Assembly (NCBI GenBank): GCA_018662325.1
Contig: JABJGM010000012.1
Span: 1 to 64,000, forward strand
Direction: 5' to 3'
Source of the DNA: a bacterium
GTDB taxonomy: Bacteria > Patescibacteriota > Gracilibacteria > UBA1369 > GCA-2718715
Length of the DNA stretch: 64,000 bases
How positions within the stretch are numbered: position 1 is the first letter of the stretch; each line of letters starts with the position of its first letter. The notes under the pieces were generated by a model. It worked only from the letters and a program-made list of their open reading frames with translations. It made no database searches and was not told where the DNA came from. Position numbers and translations under genes: made by a program. Below, piece after piece: positions 41,582 through 51,688 of this stretch.

Positions 41582-42326
41582 GTATTGTGATTAATCTTTT
41601 AGAATTTTTTTTATCAAATATATCTTTTTGATCGTATGAACCAAATGTATTTGTTCTTTTCCATTTTGATCCAAGTAGTTTATCTATTTCTTTCGGTTCG
41701 ATAAATTGTACTATTTCTGGGTCGTAGATTTTATGTTCTTCATCTGTATTTAAATTTTTAAAATTAAAGGTATAGGAACCAGTTCTTAAATAATTTTCAT
41801 ACATAGTATATTGCCTTGTGGTTCTTATTTCGTAGTTTTTAAAAATTTCAACACTTTTACTTAAATCACTTTCCGGGTAATTATAAAAGTTACTTTGATC
41901 TATTATTATTGTTTTTTCTATATTTTCAGATAACCATTTATAAAGTTCTTTTCTTTTTTTTAAATCATTTACGTAAGTAATAGTTGTCCACATACTAATT
42001 GCTGCATCAAAACTTTTGTCTGCTAATACCTGTGGTATATTTTCAAAATATCCAACTTGAGTTTTTACATTCGAGATATTTTGTTCTGAAATCTTTTTCT
42101 TTGCATTTCTTATTAATTCTTCTGATCCATCGTAAATAGTAAATTCTACTTTTTTCATTTCTTTAGATAGGGGAATAGTGTGTACGCCGTCAGCACCACC
42201 TATATCAAGAAGGCTATCTATATTATTGTTTAATATTGATTTTAGAAATTGCACTTCTTCGTTAGATTTCTTTTCATGGTTTTCTCTCCACAAATTGAAA
42301 AGTTCTGGATTCTTATATATTTCCAT
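41568..42326 (-). CDS. SAM-dependent class I methyltransferase
   Basis: I chose the ATG at 42326 (MEIYKNPELFNLWRE), 36 nt inside the longest ORF, since it leaves a short 14-nt overlap with the aminotransferase. The 252-residue protein has motif I SLLDIGGADGVHTIPL, an acidic post-I strand FTIYDGSEELI and a motif IV-like DAAISMWTTITYV. It should methylate a small molecule; the sequence does not identify the substrate. The gene overlaps both neighbours in the operon by 14 nt each, pointing to strict co-expression with an aminotransferase and a phosphatase. Confidence 0.85.
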   Translation of the reverse strand: MEIYKNPELFNLWRENHEKKSNEEVQFLKSILNNNIDSLLDIGGADGVHTIPLSKEMKKVEFTIYDGSEELIRNAKKKISEQNISNVKTQVGYFENIPQVLADKSFDAAISMWTTITYVNDLKKRKELYKWLSENIEKTIIIDQSNFYNYPESDLSKSVEIFKNYEIRTTRQYTMYENYLRTGSYTFNFKNLNTDEEHKIYDPEIVQFIEPKEIDKLLGSKWKRTNTFGSYDQKDIFDKKNSKRLITIHEQK

Positions 42327-43353
42327 TTTCTTTTTGTTTAATAAATTCTTGAAATTCTTCAATTACAATTTGAGTTTCTTTTTGTGTTCCAATTGATATT
42401 CTGATTTTGTCTTTTAAGTTTTGATCATTCTCCGGAAAAAATTTGATTGCAATTTTGTCTTTAAGATAATTTTTTAGTTCTTGTTTTCTTTGGTATGGTA
42501 TTTTTATTAATATAAAGTTAGTGTTTGATTTATATGCATTCCAATTTTTTTGTTGGCTGAAAAAATCATATAAAGCTTGCTTATCTGAATTTATTTTTTC
42601 TTGAATATCTTTGTAGAAATTTTGGTGATTTAAGCAGCTAATAATTGTCTTTGAATTAAAGCTACTATATCCAAGGTATGTATTGTAGTCAGGGAATTTA
42701 GTGTCTAAACTGCTATTACTTATAGCGTAACCTATTCTAATTCCAGCTATTGCATATAGTTTAGAGAATGTTCTAACGCTAATTAAATTATCATGTTTTT
42801 CAACTAAATCTGATAGGAATTGATTGTTATAACTATCATCGAAACCATGATAGGCTTCATCTAAGAGTACTAAATCTACATCATTACATAACTCTAATGT
42901 TTCCGACAATCTACTTTGTTCGATAGAGTTTCCTGTAGGATTAAGTGGTGTAGTAATTACAACCATATTATAATTTCCATTCTTAATTTTAGATTGTAAA
43001 TCTTCTACATTGAAATTGTATGAGCTTTGCTCTTCATCGATTTTATAAGTATCTACATTTTTAGTATGAGCCTTTATTAATTTCAAATAATAACTCCATG
43101 TTATATTTGAAATTAGTACTTTTGATTCTTTATTTAACGTATTAAATATTTGCATTAAAATTTTCTCTGCACCATAGTCTAGATAAATGGAATTTTGACT
43201 AGAGACATTAAATCTTTTTCTAATGTTATCGATAGCTTTTTTATTCAGTTCTTTTGCTCCATCATAGGATGAACATTCTTCTTGAGATAAATTAATGTTA
43301 CTTATTTTTTCTGGAAGTTTATATCTCAATTCGTTTTGACTTAATTTAATCAT
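42313..43353 (-). CDS. HisC-like PLP aminotransferase (fold type I)
   Basis: I chose the ATG at 43353 (MIKLSQNELRYKLPEK); it is 16 nt after the predicted transcription start. An in-frame ATG at 43404 would overlap the -35 box. The 346-residue protein has the histidinol-phosphate aminotransferase layout: LSQNELRY at the N-terminus (LxxNE), TTPLNPTGNS, LDEAYHGF (Asp for PLP nitrogen, Tyr), RTFSKLYAIAGIRIGYA with the Schiff-base Lys, and IRISIGT near the end. The substrate could be histidinol phosphate or another amino-alcohol phosphate or aromatic acid. It is the first gene of the three-gene operon; no histidine biosynthesis genes are nearby. Confidence 0.85.
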   Translation of the reverse strand: MIKLSQNELRYKLPEKISNINLSQEECSSYDGAKELNKKAIDNIRKRFNVSSQNSIYLDYGAEKILMQIFNTLNKESKVLISNITWSYYLKLIKAHTKNVDTYKIDEEQSSYNFNVEDLQSKIKNGNYNMVVITTPLNPTGNSIEQSRLSETLELCNDVDLVLLDEAYHGFDDSYNNQFLSDLVEKHDNLISVRTFSKLYAIAGIRIGYAISNSSLDTKFPDYNTYLGYSSFNSKTIISCLNHQNFYKDIQEKINSDKQALYDFFSQQKNWNAYKSNTNFILIKIPYQRKQELKNYLKDKIAIKFFPENDQNLKDKIRISIGTQKETQIVIEEFQEFIKQKENGNI

Positions 43354-43375
43354 TTTTTTGTTATTTAGTGAATTC

Positions 43376-43404
43376 AAAATAACAATATATTGAATGTTTG
43401 TCAA
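43376..43404 (-). promoter_or_regulatory. Promoter of the aminotransferase-methyltransferase-phosphatase operon
   Basis: On the minus strand TTGACA (43399-43404), 17-nt spacer, TATTTT (43376-43381). The predicted start is about 16 nt before the ATG at 43353. Confidence 0.6.
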
Positions 43405-43413
43405 CTTTATATA

Positions 43414-43437
43414 TTTGTACGTATTAATTTGTACGTA
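43414..43437 (-). promoter_or_regulatory. Two direct TTTGTACGTA repeats upstream of the promoter
   Basis: TTTGTACGTA occurs at 43414-43423 and 43428-43437 (plus-strand reading), 14 nt apart, beginning 9 nt upstream of the -35 box. Each holds the palindrome TACGTA. The position fits binding sites for an activator. The same TACGTA core occurs upstream of the TrmB-like gene at 56647. Confidence 0.45.
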
Positions 43438-43469
43438 AAAAAAACAAAAAAACTGCCATTTCTGGCAGT
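43438..43469 (-). terminator. Terminator of tuf
   Basis: ACTGCCA (43452-43458) pairs with TGGCAGT (43463-43469) around a TTTC loop. On the minus strand T7, G and another T8 follow. It lies 31 nt after the tuf stop. Confidence 0.88.
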
Positions 43470-43500
43470 TTAAATTTTGAGTTTAATTCTGTTTAAAGAA

Positions 43501-44688
43501 TTATCCTAAGATTTTTGTTACAACTCCGGCACCTACAGTTCTACCACCTTCACGGATAGCAAATCTAAGACCATCGTTCATAGCTATTTCTACACCAAGT
43601 TCAACATTCATTTTGATGTTATCACCAGGCATAACCATTTCAACTCCAGCTGGAAGCTCGATTGAACCAGTTACGTCAGTAGTTCTGAAATAGAATTGAG
43701 GTTTGTAACCTTTAAAGAATGGAGTATGTCTTCCACCTTCATCTTTAGAAAGGATATAAACTTCAGCTTCAAATTTAGTATGTGGTTTGATAGATCCAGG
43801 AGCAGCTAATACTTGCCCTCTTTCAATATCAGTTCTTTCTATACCTCTTAGTAGTAAACCAGCGTTATCACCAGCTTGACCTTGGTCTAGTAATTTTCTA
43901 AACATTTCTACACCAGTAACTACTACTTTTCTAGTTTCTTTAACACCAACGATTTCTACTTCTTCGTTAACTTTAATGATACCTTGTTCGATTTTACCTG
44001 TAGCTACAGTACCTCTACCTTTAATTGAGAATACATCTTCAACTGGCATAAGGAATGGTTTGTCTAAATCTCTTTGTGGTTCTGGCACATAAGAGTCAAG
44101 AGTTTTAAGTAACTCTTCAACTGGGTTCCCAGCTTCTGAAGATGGATCTTCTAAAGCTTTAAGGGCTGACCCTTTAATGATTGGAGTATCATCACCTGGG
44201 TATTCATATTTATCTAATAGTTCTCTGATTTCCATTTCTGATAATTCAGCAATTTCTGGATCAGCGATATCCATTTTATTCATGAATACTACGATGTATG
44301 GTACATTTACCTGTCTTGCAAGAAGGATATGCTCTCTTGTTTGAGGCATTGGTCCGTCAGCAGCAGATACCACTAGGATTGCAGCATCCATTTGCGCTGC
44401 ACCTGTAATCATGTTTTTTACGTAATCCGCATGACCTGGACAATCTACGTGAGCGTAGTGTCTAGCTTCAGTTTCATACTCTTGGTGAGAAGTTGAGATT
44501 GTAATCCCTCTTTCTCTTTCTTCTGGAGCGTTGTCGATGTCAGCAAAATTTACTGATTTGTTTTTACCACCAAATCTATTTGCTGCCACAGCCGTAAGAG
44601 CCGCAGATAAAGTAGTTTTACCATGGTCAACGTGACCGATAGTACCTACATTAACGTTGATCTTACTTCTATCAAAAACTTCATTCAT
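43501..44688 (-). CDS. tuf: Elongation factor Tu
   Basis: EF-Tu delivers aminoacyl-tRNA to the ribosome. I chose the ATG at 44688 ([26 protein letters not shown]), 30 residues inside the longest ORF, since it matches the family's N-terminus and lies downstream of a promoter. The 395 residues carry [27 protein letters not shown] and the C-terminal [18 protein letters not shown]. It has its own promoter and is separated from fusA by a terminator, unlike the usual str operon. Confidence 0.98.
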   Translation of the reverse strand: MNEVFDRSKINVNVGTIGHVDHGKTTLSAALTAVAANRFGGKNKSVNFADIDNAPEERERGITISTSHQEYETEARHYAHVDCPGHADYVKNMITGAAQMDAAILVVSAADGPMPQTREHILLARQVNVPYIVVFMNKMDIADPEIAELSEMEIRELLDKYEYPGDDTPIIKGSALKALEDPSSEAGNPVEELLKTLDSYVPEPQRDLDKPFLMPVEDVFSIKGRGTVATGKIEQGIIKVNEEVEIVGVKETRKVVVTGVEMFRKLLDQGQAGDNAGLLLRGIERTDIERGQVLAAPGSIKPHTKFEAEVYILSKDEGGRHTPFFKGYKPQFYFRTTDVTGSIELPAGVEMVMPGDNIKMNVELGVEIAMNDGLRFAIREGGRTVGAGVVTKILG

Positions 44689-44721
44689 TGTTTTGTAGTT
44701 AAAATATTGATAAGCGATACG

Positions 44722-44750
44722 ATTGTAAATCATATGTAAGATTAAATCAA
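44722..44750 (-). promoter_or_regulatory. Promoter of tuf
   Basis: On the minus strand TTGATT (44745-44750), 17-nt spacer, TACAAT (44722-44727), 33 nt before the tuf ATG. Confidence 0.65.
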
Positions 44751-44776
44751 GATTATTTTTATTAAAATATATATAC

Positions 44777-44806
44777 AAAAAAAGCCTTCAATTGTATGAA
44801 GGCTTT
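44777..44806 (-). terminator. Terminator between fusA and tuf
   Basis: AGCCTTCA (44783-44790) pairs with TGAAGGCT (44797-44804) around ATTGTA. On the minus strand T7 follows. It lies 16 nt after the fusA stop and separates the str operon from tuf. Confidence 0.88.
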
Positions 44807-44821
44807 TAATATTTTTTTGAA

Positions 44822-46885
44822 TTATTTTCGACTAGCGATAATTTCTTCTGCTACATTTGATGGTACTTTTTCGTAGTGATCAAATGTCATTGAGTAGTTA
44901 GCACGACCTTGAGTCATTCCTCTTAGTTCAGTTGCGTATCCAAACATTTCAGATAGGGGAACAAAAGATTGAATAACTTTAGCTGTACCTCTATCAGATG
45001 TTTCACGGATTTGTCCACGCTTAGATGAAACATTACCCATAACGTCACCAAAGTAATCTTCTGGAGTAACAATTTCAACTGCCATAATTGGCTCTAAGAT
45101 AGTTGCACCTGCTTTTAATGCCGCATTTTTAAATGCCATTGCACCACATGCTTCAAATGAGAATTGAGATGAATCAACATCATGGTAAGATCCGTCATTA
45201 AGAGTGATTTTCACATCTACTAGTGGGTATCCAGCTAGTACACCTCTTGTCATTGCGGCTTGAACACCTTTGTCTACTGACGGGATATATTCTTTTGGAA
45301 TTCTACCACCAACAACAGCATTCTTAAATTCATATCCACCATCTTCTTTTGGCTCTACAGTCATTAATACATGAGCATATTGACCTCTACCACCAGATTG
45401 TTTAACGTATTTCTCTTCAATGTCTACTTTTTGCTGGATAGTTTCTCTGTAAGCTACTTGTGGTTGACCAGTGTTGGCATCCACTTTGAATTCTCTCATA
45501 AGACGATCAACAATAATTTCTAAGTGAAGTTCACCCATACCAGAAATAATTGTTTGAGCAGTTTCATCATCAGTATGTACTTTGAATGAAGGATCTTCTT
45601 CAGAAAGTTTTGAAAGCGCAAGTCCCATTCTTTCTTGATCAGCTTTTGTTTTTGGTTCAATTGCGATCGAAATCACTGGTTCTGGGAACTCAATACTTTC
45701 TAATAGAATTTGAGCAGATTGATCACATAATGTGTGACCTGTTTGTGTGTTTTTAAGACCAATTACTGCAGCAATATCTCCAGCTTTAACTTCTTTGATT
45801 TCTTCTCTTGAGTTGGCATGCATTTGAACAATACGCCCAATTCTTTCTTTTGAATTAGTTGCAGGGTTGTATACATAGCTTCCTGATGAAAGTACTCCTG
45901 AGTAAACTCTAATGAATGATAATTTACCTACGAATGGATCAGTTGCTATTTTAAATACTAGTCCAGAGAATTTTTCTTCTTCAGTCAGTTTTCTTTCAAT
46001 TTCTTCACCTGTATCAACATCAGTACCTTTAACTACATCAATATCAACTGGAGAAGGTAAGTAATCAACTACTGCATTAAGTACAAGTTGTACACCTTTA
46101 TTTTGTAAGGCTGTACCACAAAGTACTGGGTAGATTTGATTGTTGATAGTTTGTTTTCTGATTGCAGCTTTAATTTCTTCGTTAGAGATTTCTTCACCTC
46201 CAATGAATTTTTCCATTAAAACATCATCGTTTTCAGATATTTTTTCAACTAATTTCTCTCTGTATTCTTCCATTTTATCAACAAGATCGCTTGGTACTTC
46301 TACTTCTTTAATGATTTCACCCATTTTTCCTTCGAAATTGTAAGCTTTTCTTTCGATAAGATCGATTTGTCCTTCAAATTCGTTTTCAGCTCCAATTGGA
46401 ATTTGAACTGCAATTGCATCTTTTGAAAGTCTAGTGTGAATTGATTCTAAAGACATAAAGAAGTCTCCACCAGTTTTATCCATTTTATTTACAAATGCGA
46501 TTCTAGGAACATCATACTTATCAGCTTGTCTCCAAACTGTTTCAGATTGAGGTTCAACCCCTTGAGATCCATCGAATACTGCAACACCACCATCTAGAAT
46601 TCTAAGTGCACGTTCAACTTCAACAGTGAAATCAACGTGACCAGGAGTATCAATAATGTTTATTCTAGTGTCTCCCCAGTTACAAGTTGTAGCTGCAGAA
46701 GTAATTGTAATACCTCTTTCTTTTTCTTGTTCCATCCAGTCCATAGTCGCTGCACCATCATGTACTTCTCCAATTTTGTGAGATACACCAGTGTAATACA
46801 GAACTCTTTCAGAAGTAGTGGTCTTACCTGCATCAATGTGGGCAATAATCCCTATATTTCTTAATTTTTTTAAATCAGTGCTCAT
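44822..46885 (-). CDS. fusA: Elongation factor G
   Basis: EF-G drives translocation. The 687 residues show [40 protein letters not shown], and in domain [17 protein letters not shown] and [22 protein letters not shown]. Full length. It follows rpsG by 25 nt in the str operon, and a terminator separates it from tuf. Confidence 0.99.
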   Translation of the reverse strand: MSTDLKKLRNIGIIAHIDAGKTTTSERVLYYTGVSHKIGEVHDGAATMDWMEQEKERGITITSAATTCNWGDTRINIIDTPGHVDFTVEVERALRILDGGVAVFDGSQGVEPQSETVWRQADKYDVPRIAFVNKMDKTGGDFFMSLESIHTRLSKDAIAVQIPIGAENEFEGQIDLIERKAYNFEGKMGEIIKEVEVPSDLVDKMEEYREKLVEKISENDDVLMEKFIGGEEISNEEIKAAIRKQTINNQIYPVLCGTALQNKGVQLVLNAVVDYLPSPVDIDVVKGTDVDTGEEIERKLTEEEKFSGLVFKIATDPFVGKLSFIRVYSGVLSSGSYVYNPATNSKERIGRIVQMHANSREEIKEVKAGDIAAVIGLKNTQTGHTLCDQSAQILLESIEFPEPVISIAIEPKTKADQERMGLALSKLSEEDPSFKVHTDDETAQTIISGMGELHLEIIVDRLMREFKVDANTGQPQVAYRETIQQKVDIEEKYVKQSGGRGQYAHVLMTVEPKEDGGYEFKNAVVGGRIPKEYIPSVDKGVQAAMTRGVLAGYPLVDVKITLNDGSYHDVDSSQFSFEACGAMAFKNAALKAGATILEPIMAVEIVTPEDYFGDVMGNVSSKRGQIRETSDRGTAKVIQSFVPLSEMFGYATELRGMTQGRANYSMTFDHYEKVPSNVAEEIIASRK

Positions 46886-46910
46886 GATTTTATTGTTAGG
46901 TTAATTTTTA

Positions 46911-47360
46911 TTAGTATTTAGCGAAGTGAGCAAAAGCTTTATTTGCTTGTGCCATTCTATGTGAGTCTTCCTTCTTCTTAACAGATGTACCTTCGTTATT
47001 AGCAGCTTGCATTAACTCATTTGCTAATCTATCTGCCATTGGAGCACCTTTTTTACCTCTTGCAGCAGCTAGAATCCATCTAGATGCTAATTGGAATTGT
47101 CTGAAAGGTTTAACTTCCATAGGGATTTGATATACAGATCCACCAATTCTTTTAGCTCTTACTTCAAGAGAAGGTTTTACATTTTCTAGTGCTTCACTGA
47201 AAATTTCTTTTCCTTTTTTACCAGTTTTTTTCTCGATGATTGCAAAACAATCGTTTAGAACTGCTCTAGCTACAGTTTTTTTTCCTTGATGCATTAGGTA
47301 ATTGATAAATTTTTCAATTAAATCAGTATTACCTTTAGCTACAAATTTTACTTTATTCAT
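46911..47360 (-). CDS. rpsG: 30S ribosomal protein S7
   Basis: S7 organises the 30S head; in E. coli it represses the str operon. The 149 residues show KFINYLMHQGKKTVARAVLNDCF, NVKPSLEVRAKRIGGSVYQIPMEV, RQFQLASRWILAAARGKKGAPMADRLANELMQAANNEGTSVKKKEDSHRMAQANKAFAHF. It follows rpsL after 11 nt. Confidence 0.98.
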   Translation of the reverse strand: MNKVKFVAKGNTDLIEKFINYLMHQGKKTVARAVLNDCFAIIEKKTGKKGKEIFSEALENVKPSLEVRAKRIGGSVYQIPMEVKPFRQFQLASRWILAAARGKKGAPMADRLANELMQAANNEGTSVKKKEDSHRMAQANKAFAHFAKY

Positions 47361-47371
47361 ATATATAGTTA

Positions 47372-47791
47372 TTAAGCTGCTTTAGGTTTTTTCGTTCCGT
47401 ATTTAGATCTACCTTGGTTTCTTTTTTCTACACCTTGGCAATCTAAGTTACTTCTAACAACGTGGTATCTTACACCTGGAAGATCTTTCACTCTACCACC
47501 TCTGATTAGAACAACAGAGTGTTCTTGAAGATTGTGTCCTTCACCACCAATGTAAGCGTTAACTTCTCTTCCGTTTGTAAGTCTTACTCTGGCTACTTTA
47601 CGTAGCGCAGAGTTAGGTTTTTTAGGTGTCATAGTTTTAACTTGTACACATACACCTCTTTTTTGTGGAGAATTCATAGAAACTCTTTTATTGTTTCTAA
47701 GGGTATTAATTGTAAATCCAAGATCTGGAGATTTTGATTTTTTCTTATTTTTTCTTCTAGCCTTTCGAACTAGTTGAGAAATAGTAGGCAT
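47372..47791 (-). CDS. rpsL: 30S ribosomal protein S12
   Basis: S12 monitors decoding. I chose the ATG at 47791 ([18 protein letters not shown]), matching the family; the longer ORF would add 19 residues. The 139 residues have [28 protein letters not shown] with the PNSALRK decoding loop, and [17 protein letters not shown]. It lies 62 nt after rpoC. Confidence 0.98.
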   Translation of the reverse strand: MPTISQLVRKARRKNKKKSKSPDLGFTINTLRNNKRVSMNSPQKRGVCVQVKTMTPKKPNSALRKVARVRLTNGREVNAYIGGEGHNLQEHSVVLIRGGRVKDLPGVRYHVVRSNLDCQGVEKRNQGRSKYGTKKPKAA

Positions 47792-47853
47792 TTTTATAAT
47801 ATTAAATTGATTTGGCGTTAAAATACTGAATTTTTTCAAAAAGTGCAAGCCTT

Positions 47854-50800
47854 TTATTGGTTCAGCTCTTGATTTTTTCTGAATGTTTCTCCAGCTGGTA
47901 TAAGTTTACCAATGATAACATTCTCTTTAAGACCTCTAAGGTGGTCTACTTGTTTGGTAGTTGCAGCTTCAACAAGAATCTTAATTGTTTCCTGGAACGA
48001 TGCTGCAGAAAGCCATGAACTTGTATGAAGGGCAGTTTTCGTAAGTCCAAGTAATAATTTTTCAAACATGATAGGTTTTTTCCCTTCGGCCTTAAGTTGT
48101 TTTTTCATATTTTCAACTTTGATTCTATCCATGATTTGTCCTGTTACTAAGTTTGACTCTCCTGGATCGGTGATTCTTACTTTCGATAACATTTGTCTTG
48201 CAACAATTTCTACATGTTTATCATTTATGGATTGACCTTGTGAAGAGTATATTTTTTGAATTTCTTCAATAATGTACTTAAGAGTAATATATGTCCCTGA
48301 TAGACTTCTAAGCTCTTTAAGGTTTGAAGATCCAGAAGTAAGTACTTGTCCTTTTGTAACTGATTCTCCGTTTTTAACGTAAACAGTTTTCCCTTTCGAA
48401 ACTAAGTATGTTTTTTCTACACTGTCAAAAGTCTGAACTTTTATAACATAGTTATCGGCATAAGTTACTTCACCCTCATCCTCACTTCTTACAACTCTAC
48501 CAGTAGAAGTTGTCTTAGCTAAGATTTGTTTGTTTTTGACTTTATCACCTGCTTTAACTTCTGGTAAAAAGTTTTCTGGTAAATCATAGATTGATTCCAC
48601 AGGTCCATTTGAAGTTACAATAATTTTAGTAGATTGACCTTCTGATGATATTTCTACTTCACCATTTATCCCGGCTAAGATAGCAGGAGATTTTGGATTT
48701 CTTGCTTCAAATATTTCTTCAATTCTTGTTAGACCTTGTGTCATATCTGATTCACCAGCTACACCACCCATATGGAACGTACGCATTGTAAGCTGTGTTG
48801 CCGGTTCTCCAATAGATTGTGCTGCTATAATACCAGCTGCTGCACCAATTTTAACTAATTGGTTATCACCAAGATCATATCCGTAACATTTTTGACATAC
48901 ACCACCTACAGATTCACAAGTTAATGGTGATCTCACTGGAATTTCTTCAATTTTAAGATCATTGATTAGATTTGCCTTTTTAGTTGTGATGATTTCTTCT
49001 TTTGCAACAATTATTTCACCATTTTGATCAACTATGTTTTGAGCGGCAACTCTACCGAAAATTCTGATAGGAAGTTTCATTCCAATTTTGTCAGTTTCAG
49101 AATATCTAATAATATGGAGTTTTTCTGTTCCACAATCGTTAAGATTTACAATTAAATCTTGAGTAGAATCTACAAGTCTTCTTGTTAAGTGACCTGCCTC
49201 TGCTGTTTTAAGAGCTGTATCTGATTTACCTTTACGACCACCATGGGTTGCAATAAAGTATTCAAGAATTGTAAACCCTTCTTTAAGGTTTGATTTAATT
49301 GGAAGTTCAATTGTTTTACCTGATGGGTTAATTACAAGACCTTTCATTCCCGCTAACTGGGTAACATTACCCCATTTACCTCTGGCTCCAGATTCTACCA
49401 TATAGTGAATATGGTTTTCATCATCGTATTGTTTGATTAACATTTCTGTAATCTGGCTTTTACATTGAGACCAGATTTCACATGTTTGATGATATCTTTC
49501 TTCGTCTGTAATTAGACCTTTTTGATAGTACTTATAAACTTGTTTTACTTCCTGTGTAGCGTCTTCAAGTTGTTTGTTTTTCGCATCTGGAATTTGCAGA
49601 TCTGAAGCTGCAATTGAAAGTCCTGATTTAGAAACATATTTGTAACCAATTTCTTTCAATGTATCTGCTAATTCAGCTGTTTTTTCAATTCCAAATTTTT
49701 CAAAGCAGTCTGCAATTAGTTTTTCTAAGTTTTTTGATGACATTACGGTATGAATGTATCTTAGACCTTCAGGTATATTCTCATTGAAAATAATTTTACC
49801 AGCTGTACTTTCACGAAGTTCACCCATGTAATTTATTTTGATAGGGGATTGAATATCTAATTTACCTAGTTCAACTGCTGCTAATACTTCATTAACATCA
49901 CTAAATATCATTCCTTCTCCGGCTTTGCCTGGTGTTACTTTAGTTAGGAAATAACATCCAAGAATAATATCTTGAGATGGAGAAATAATTGGAGCACCAC
50001 TTGATGGTTTAAGAAGATTTCTAGAAGATTGGATTAATTCCGCAGCTTCTTTTTGAGCAGGTACACTTAATGGTAAGTGAACTGCCATCTGATCTCCATC
50101 GAAATCGGCATTAAAGGCTGCACAAACAAGTGGATGAATTCTAATCGCATTACCTTCAATTAATTTAGGTTGGAAAGCCTGAATACCAAGTCTGTGAAGG
50201 GTTGGAGCACGATTAAGTAATACAAATTTACCTTGAGTTACGTGATCTAGAATATCCCATACTTCTTTATTTCCAGCTTGAATTAATTTTTCTGCTGATT
50301 TGATATTATGTGCGTATCCATCTCTGATTAATTTACCAAGTACAAACGGTTTAAATAGAGTTAAAGCCATTTTTTTCGGTAAACCACATTCGTTTAATTT
50401 TAGAGTAGGTCCTCCTACAATTACCGAACGTCCAGAGTAGTCTACACGTTTACCTAGAAGATTTTGACGGAAACGTCCTTGCTTACCTTTTAGGAAATCT
50501 GATAGAGATTTTAATTTTCTTTTATTGTTTGCAGAGTATGAACTTCTAGATTGTCTTGCAGATATATTAATTAAGGTATCTACTGCTTCTTGAAGCATTC
50601 TTTTTTCATTTCTACAAATTACTTCTGGAGCACCAATTGATAGAAGTTTTTTAAGACGATTATTTCTATTGATAACTCTTCTGTATAAGTCATTAAGATC
50701 TGAAGCTGCAAATCTTCCACCGTCAAGTTGCACCATTGGCCTTATGTCGGGTGGGATAACAGGCAAGATTTTTAGAATCATCCATTCAGCTTGAATACCT

Positions 50801-51669
50801 GATTTTTTTAAACTTTCAAATAGTTTTAATCTTTTCAGAAGCTTTGTTTCTTTGATAGCAGTTGCTGTTTGTAATTGAGAATGAATTAATTTAATTTCAT
50901 CGTCAAAGTCTAAGCTAGCAATGTAATCATTAATTGCTTCAGCACCAGTTTGAGCTTTAAATAAGTGTCCAAATTGAAGAGACATTTCTCTATATTCTAA
51001 CTCAGAAAGGATAATTCCTTTTTCTAAGTTCTGAAGATTGTTTTTAGTTTGAGATGTTTGTTTTTCAAGATTTTCAAGCTTCATTGCAAGTTCAGATTCA
51101 ATTCTTAACTCATCTTGTTTTGAGCCTTTTGCTTCTATTAAACTTTGAAGTTCTTTTTGATAATCGATTTGTATTTTTTCTTTAAGAGCTTTGTGTTCTT
51201 GCTCTAAAATTTTTAATGCTTCGTCAATATTCTCAATGTTTACTTGAGTTACTAAGTATGATGCAAAGTATACTACTTGTTCAATTTGTTTTACCGGTTG
51301 ATTTAAAATCAATCCAATTCTTGATGGAGTTGATCTTAAAAACCAAATGTGAGTAACAGGAACAGCCAATTTAATGTGTCCCATTCTTTCACGTCTAACG
51401 CTTGACTTTGTAACTTCTACGCCACATTTTTCACAGATTACACCTTTATATCGGATTCTTTTGTATTTACCGCAGTAACATTCATAATTTTTAGTTGGAC
51501 CAAAAATCTTTTCGCAAAACAAACCATCTCTTTCGGGTTTTTGCGTTCTGTAGTTGATTGTTTCCGGTTTACGAATTTCTCCATGTGACCATGATAAGAT
51601 TTGTTCAGGCGAAGCCACAGCAAGAGAAATTGCGTCAAAATCGTTTAAGTGTTCAATTTTATTAACCAT
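47854..51669 (-). CDS. rpoC: RNA polymerase beta' subunit
   Basis: RpoC forms the catalytic core with RpoB. The 1271 residues show the N-terminal zinc site [23 protein letters not shown], the active-site [16 protein letters not shown] with three Asp, a second zinc-type region ([13 protein letters not shown]), and [26 protein letters not shown] (bridge/trigger region). It is shorter than E. coli (1407), lacking large insertions. It follows rpoB after 19 nt. Confidence 0.99.
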   Translation of the reverse strand: MVNKIEHLNDFDAISLAVASPEQILSWSHGEIRKPETINYRTQKPERDGLFCEKIFGPTKNYECYCGKYKRIRYKGVICEKCGVEVTKSSVRRERMGHIKLAVPVTHIWFLRSTPSRIGLILNQPVKQIEQVVYFASYLVTQVNIENIDEALKILEQEHKALKEKIQIDYQKELQSLIEAKGSKQDELRIESELAMKLENLEKQTSQTKNNLQNLEKGIILSELEYREMSLQFGHLFKAQTGAEAINDYIASLDFDDEIKLIHSQLQTATAIKETKLLKRLKLFESLKKSGIQAEWMILKILPVIPPDIRPMVQLDGGRFAASDLNDLYRRVINRNNRLKKLLSIGAPEVICRNEKRMLQEAVDTLINISARQSRSSYSANNKRKLKSLSDFLKGKQGRFRQNLLGKRVDYSGRSVIVGGPTLKLNECGLPKKMALTLFKPFVLGKLIRDGYAHNIKSAEKLIQAGNKEVWDILDHVTQGKFVLLNRAPTLHRLGIQAFQPKLIEGNAIRIHPLVCAAFNADFDGDQMAVHLPLSVPAQKEAAELIQSSRNLLKPSSGAPIISPSQDIILGCYFLTKVTPGKAGEGMIFSDVNEVLAAVELGKLDIQSPIKINYMGELRESTAGKIIFNENIPEGLRYIHTVMSSKNLEKLIADCFEKFGIEKTAELADTLKEIGYKYVSKSGLSIAASDLQIPDAKNKQLEDATQEVKQVYKYYQKGLITDEERYHQTCEIWSQCKSQITEMLIKQYDDENHIHYMVESGARGKWGNVTQLAGMKGLVINPSGKTIELPIKSNLKEGFTILEYFIATHGGRKGKSDTALKTAEAGHLTRRLVDSTQDLIVNLNDCGTEKLHIIRYSETDKIGMKLPIRIFGRVAAQNIVDQNGEIIVAKEEIITTKKANLINDLKIEEIPVRSPLTCESVGGVCQKCYGYDLGDNQLVKIGAAAGIIAAQSIGEPATQLTMRTFHMGGVAGESDMTQGLTRIEEIFEARNPKSPAILAGINGEVEISSEGQSTKIIVTSNGPVESIYDLPENFLPEVKAGDKVKNKQILAKTTSTGRVVRSEDEGEVTYADNYVIKVQTFDSVEKTYLVSKGKTVYVKNGESVTKGQVLTSGSSNLKELRSLSGTYITLKYIIEEIQKIYSSQGQSINDKHVEIVARQMLSKVRITDPGESNLVTGQIMDRIKVENMKKQLKAEGKKPIMFEKLLLGLTKTALHTSSWLSAASFQETIKILVEAATTKQVDHLRGLKENVIIGKLIPAGETFRKNQELNQ

Positions 51670-51688
51670 ATAAATAAATTTTTAATTT

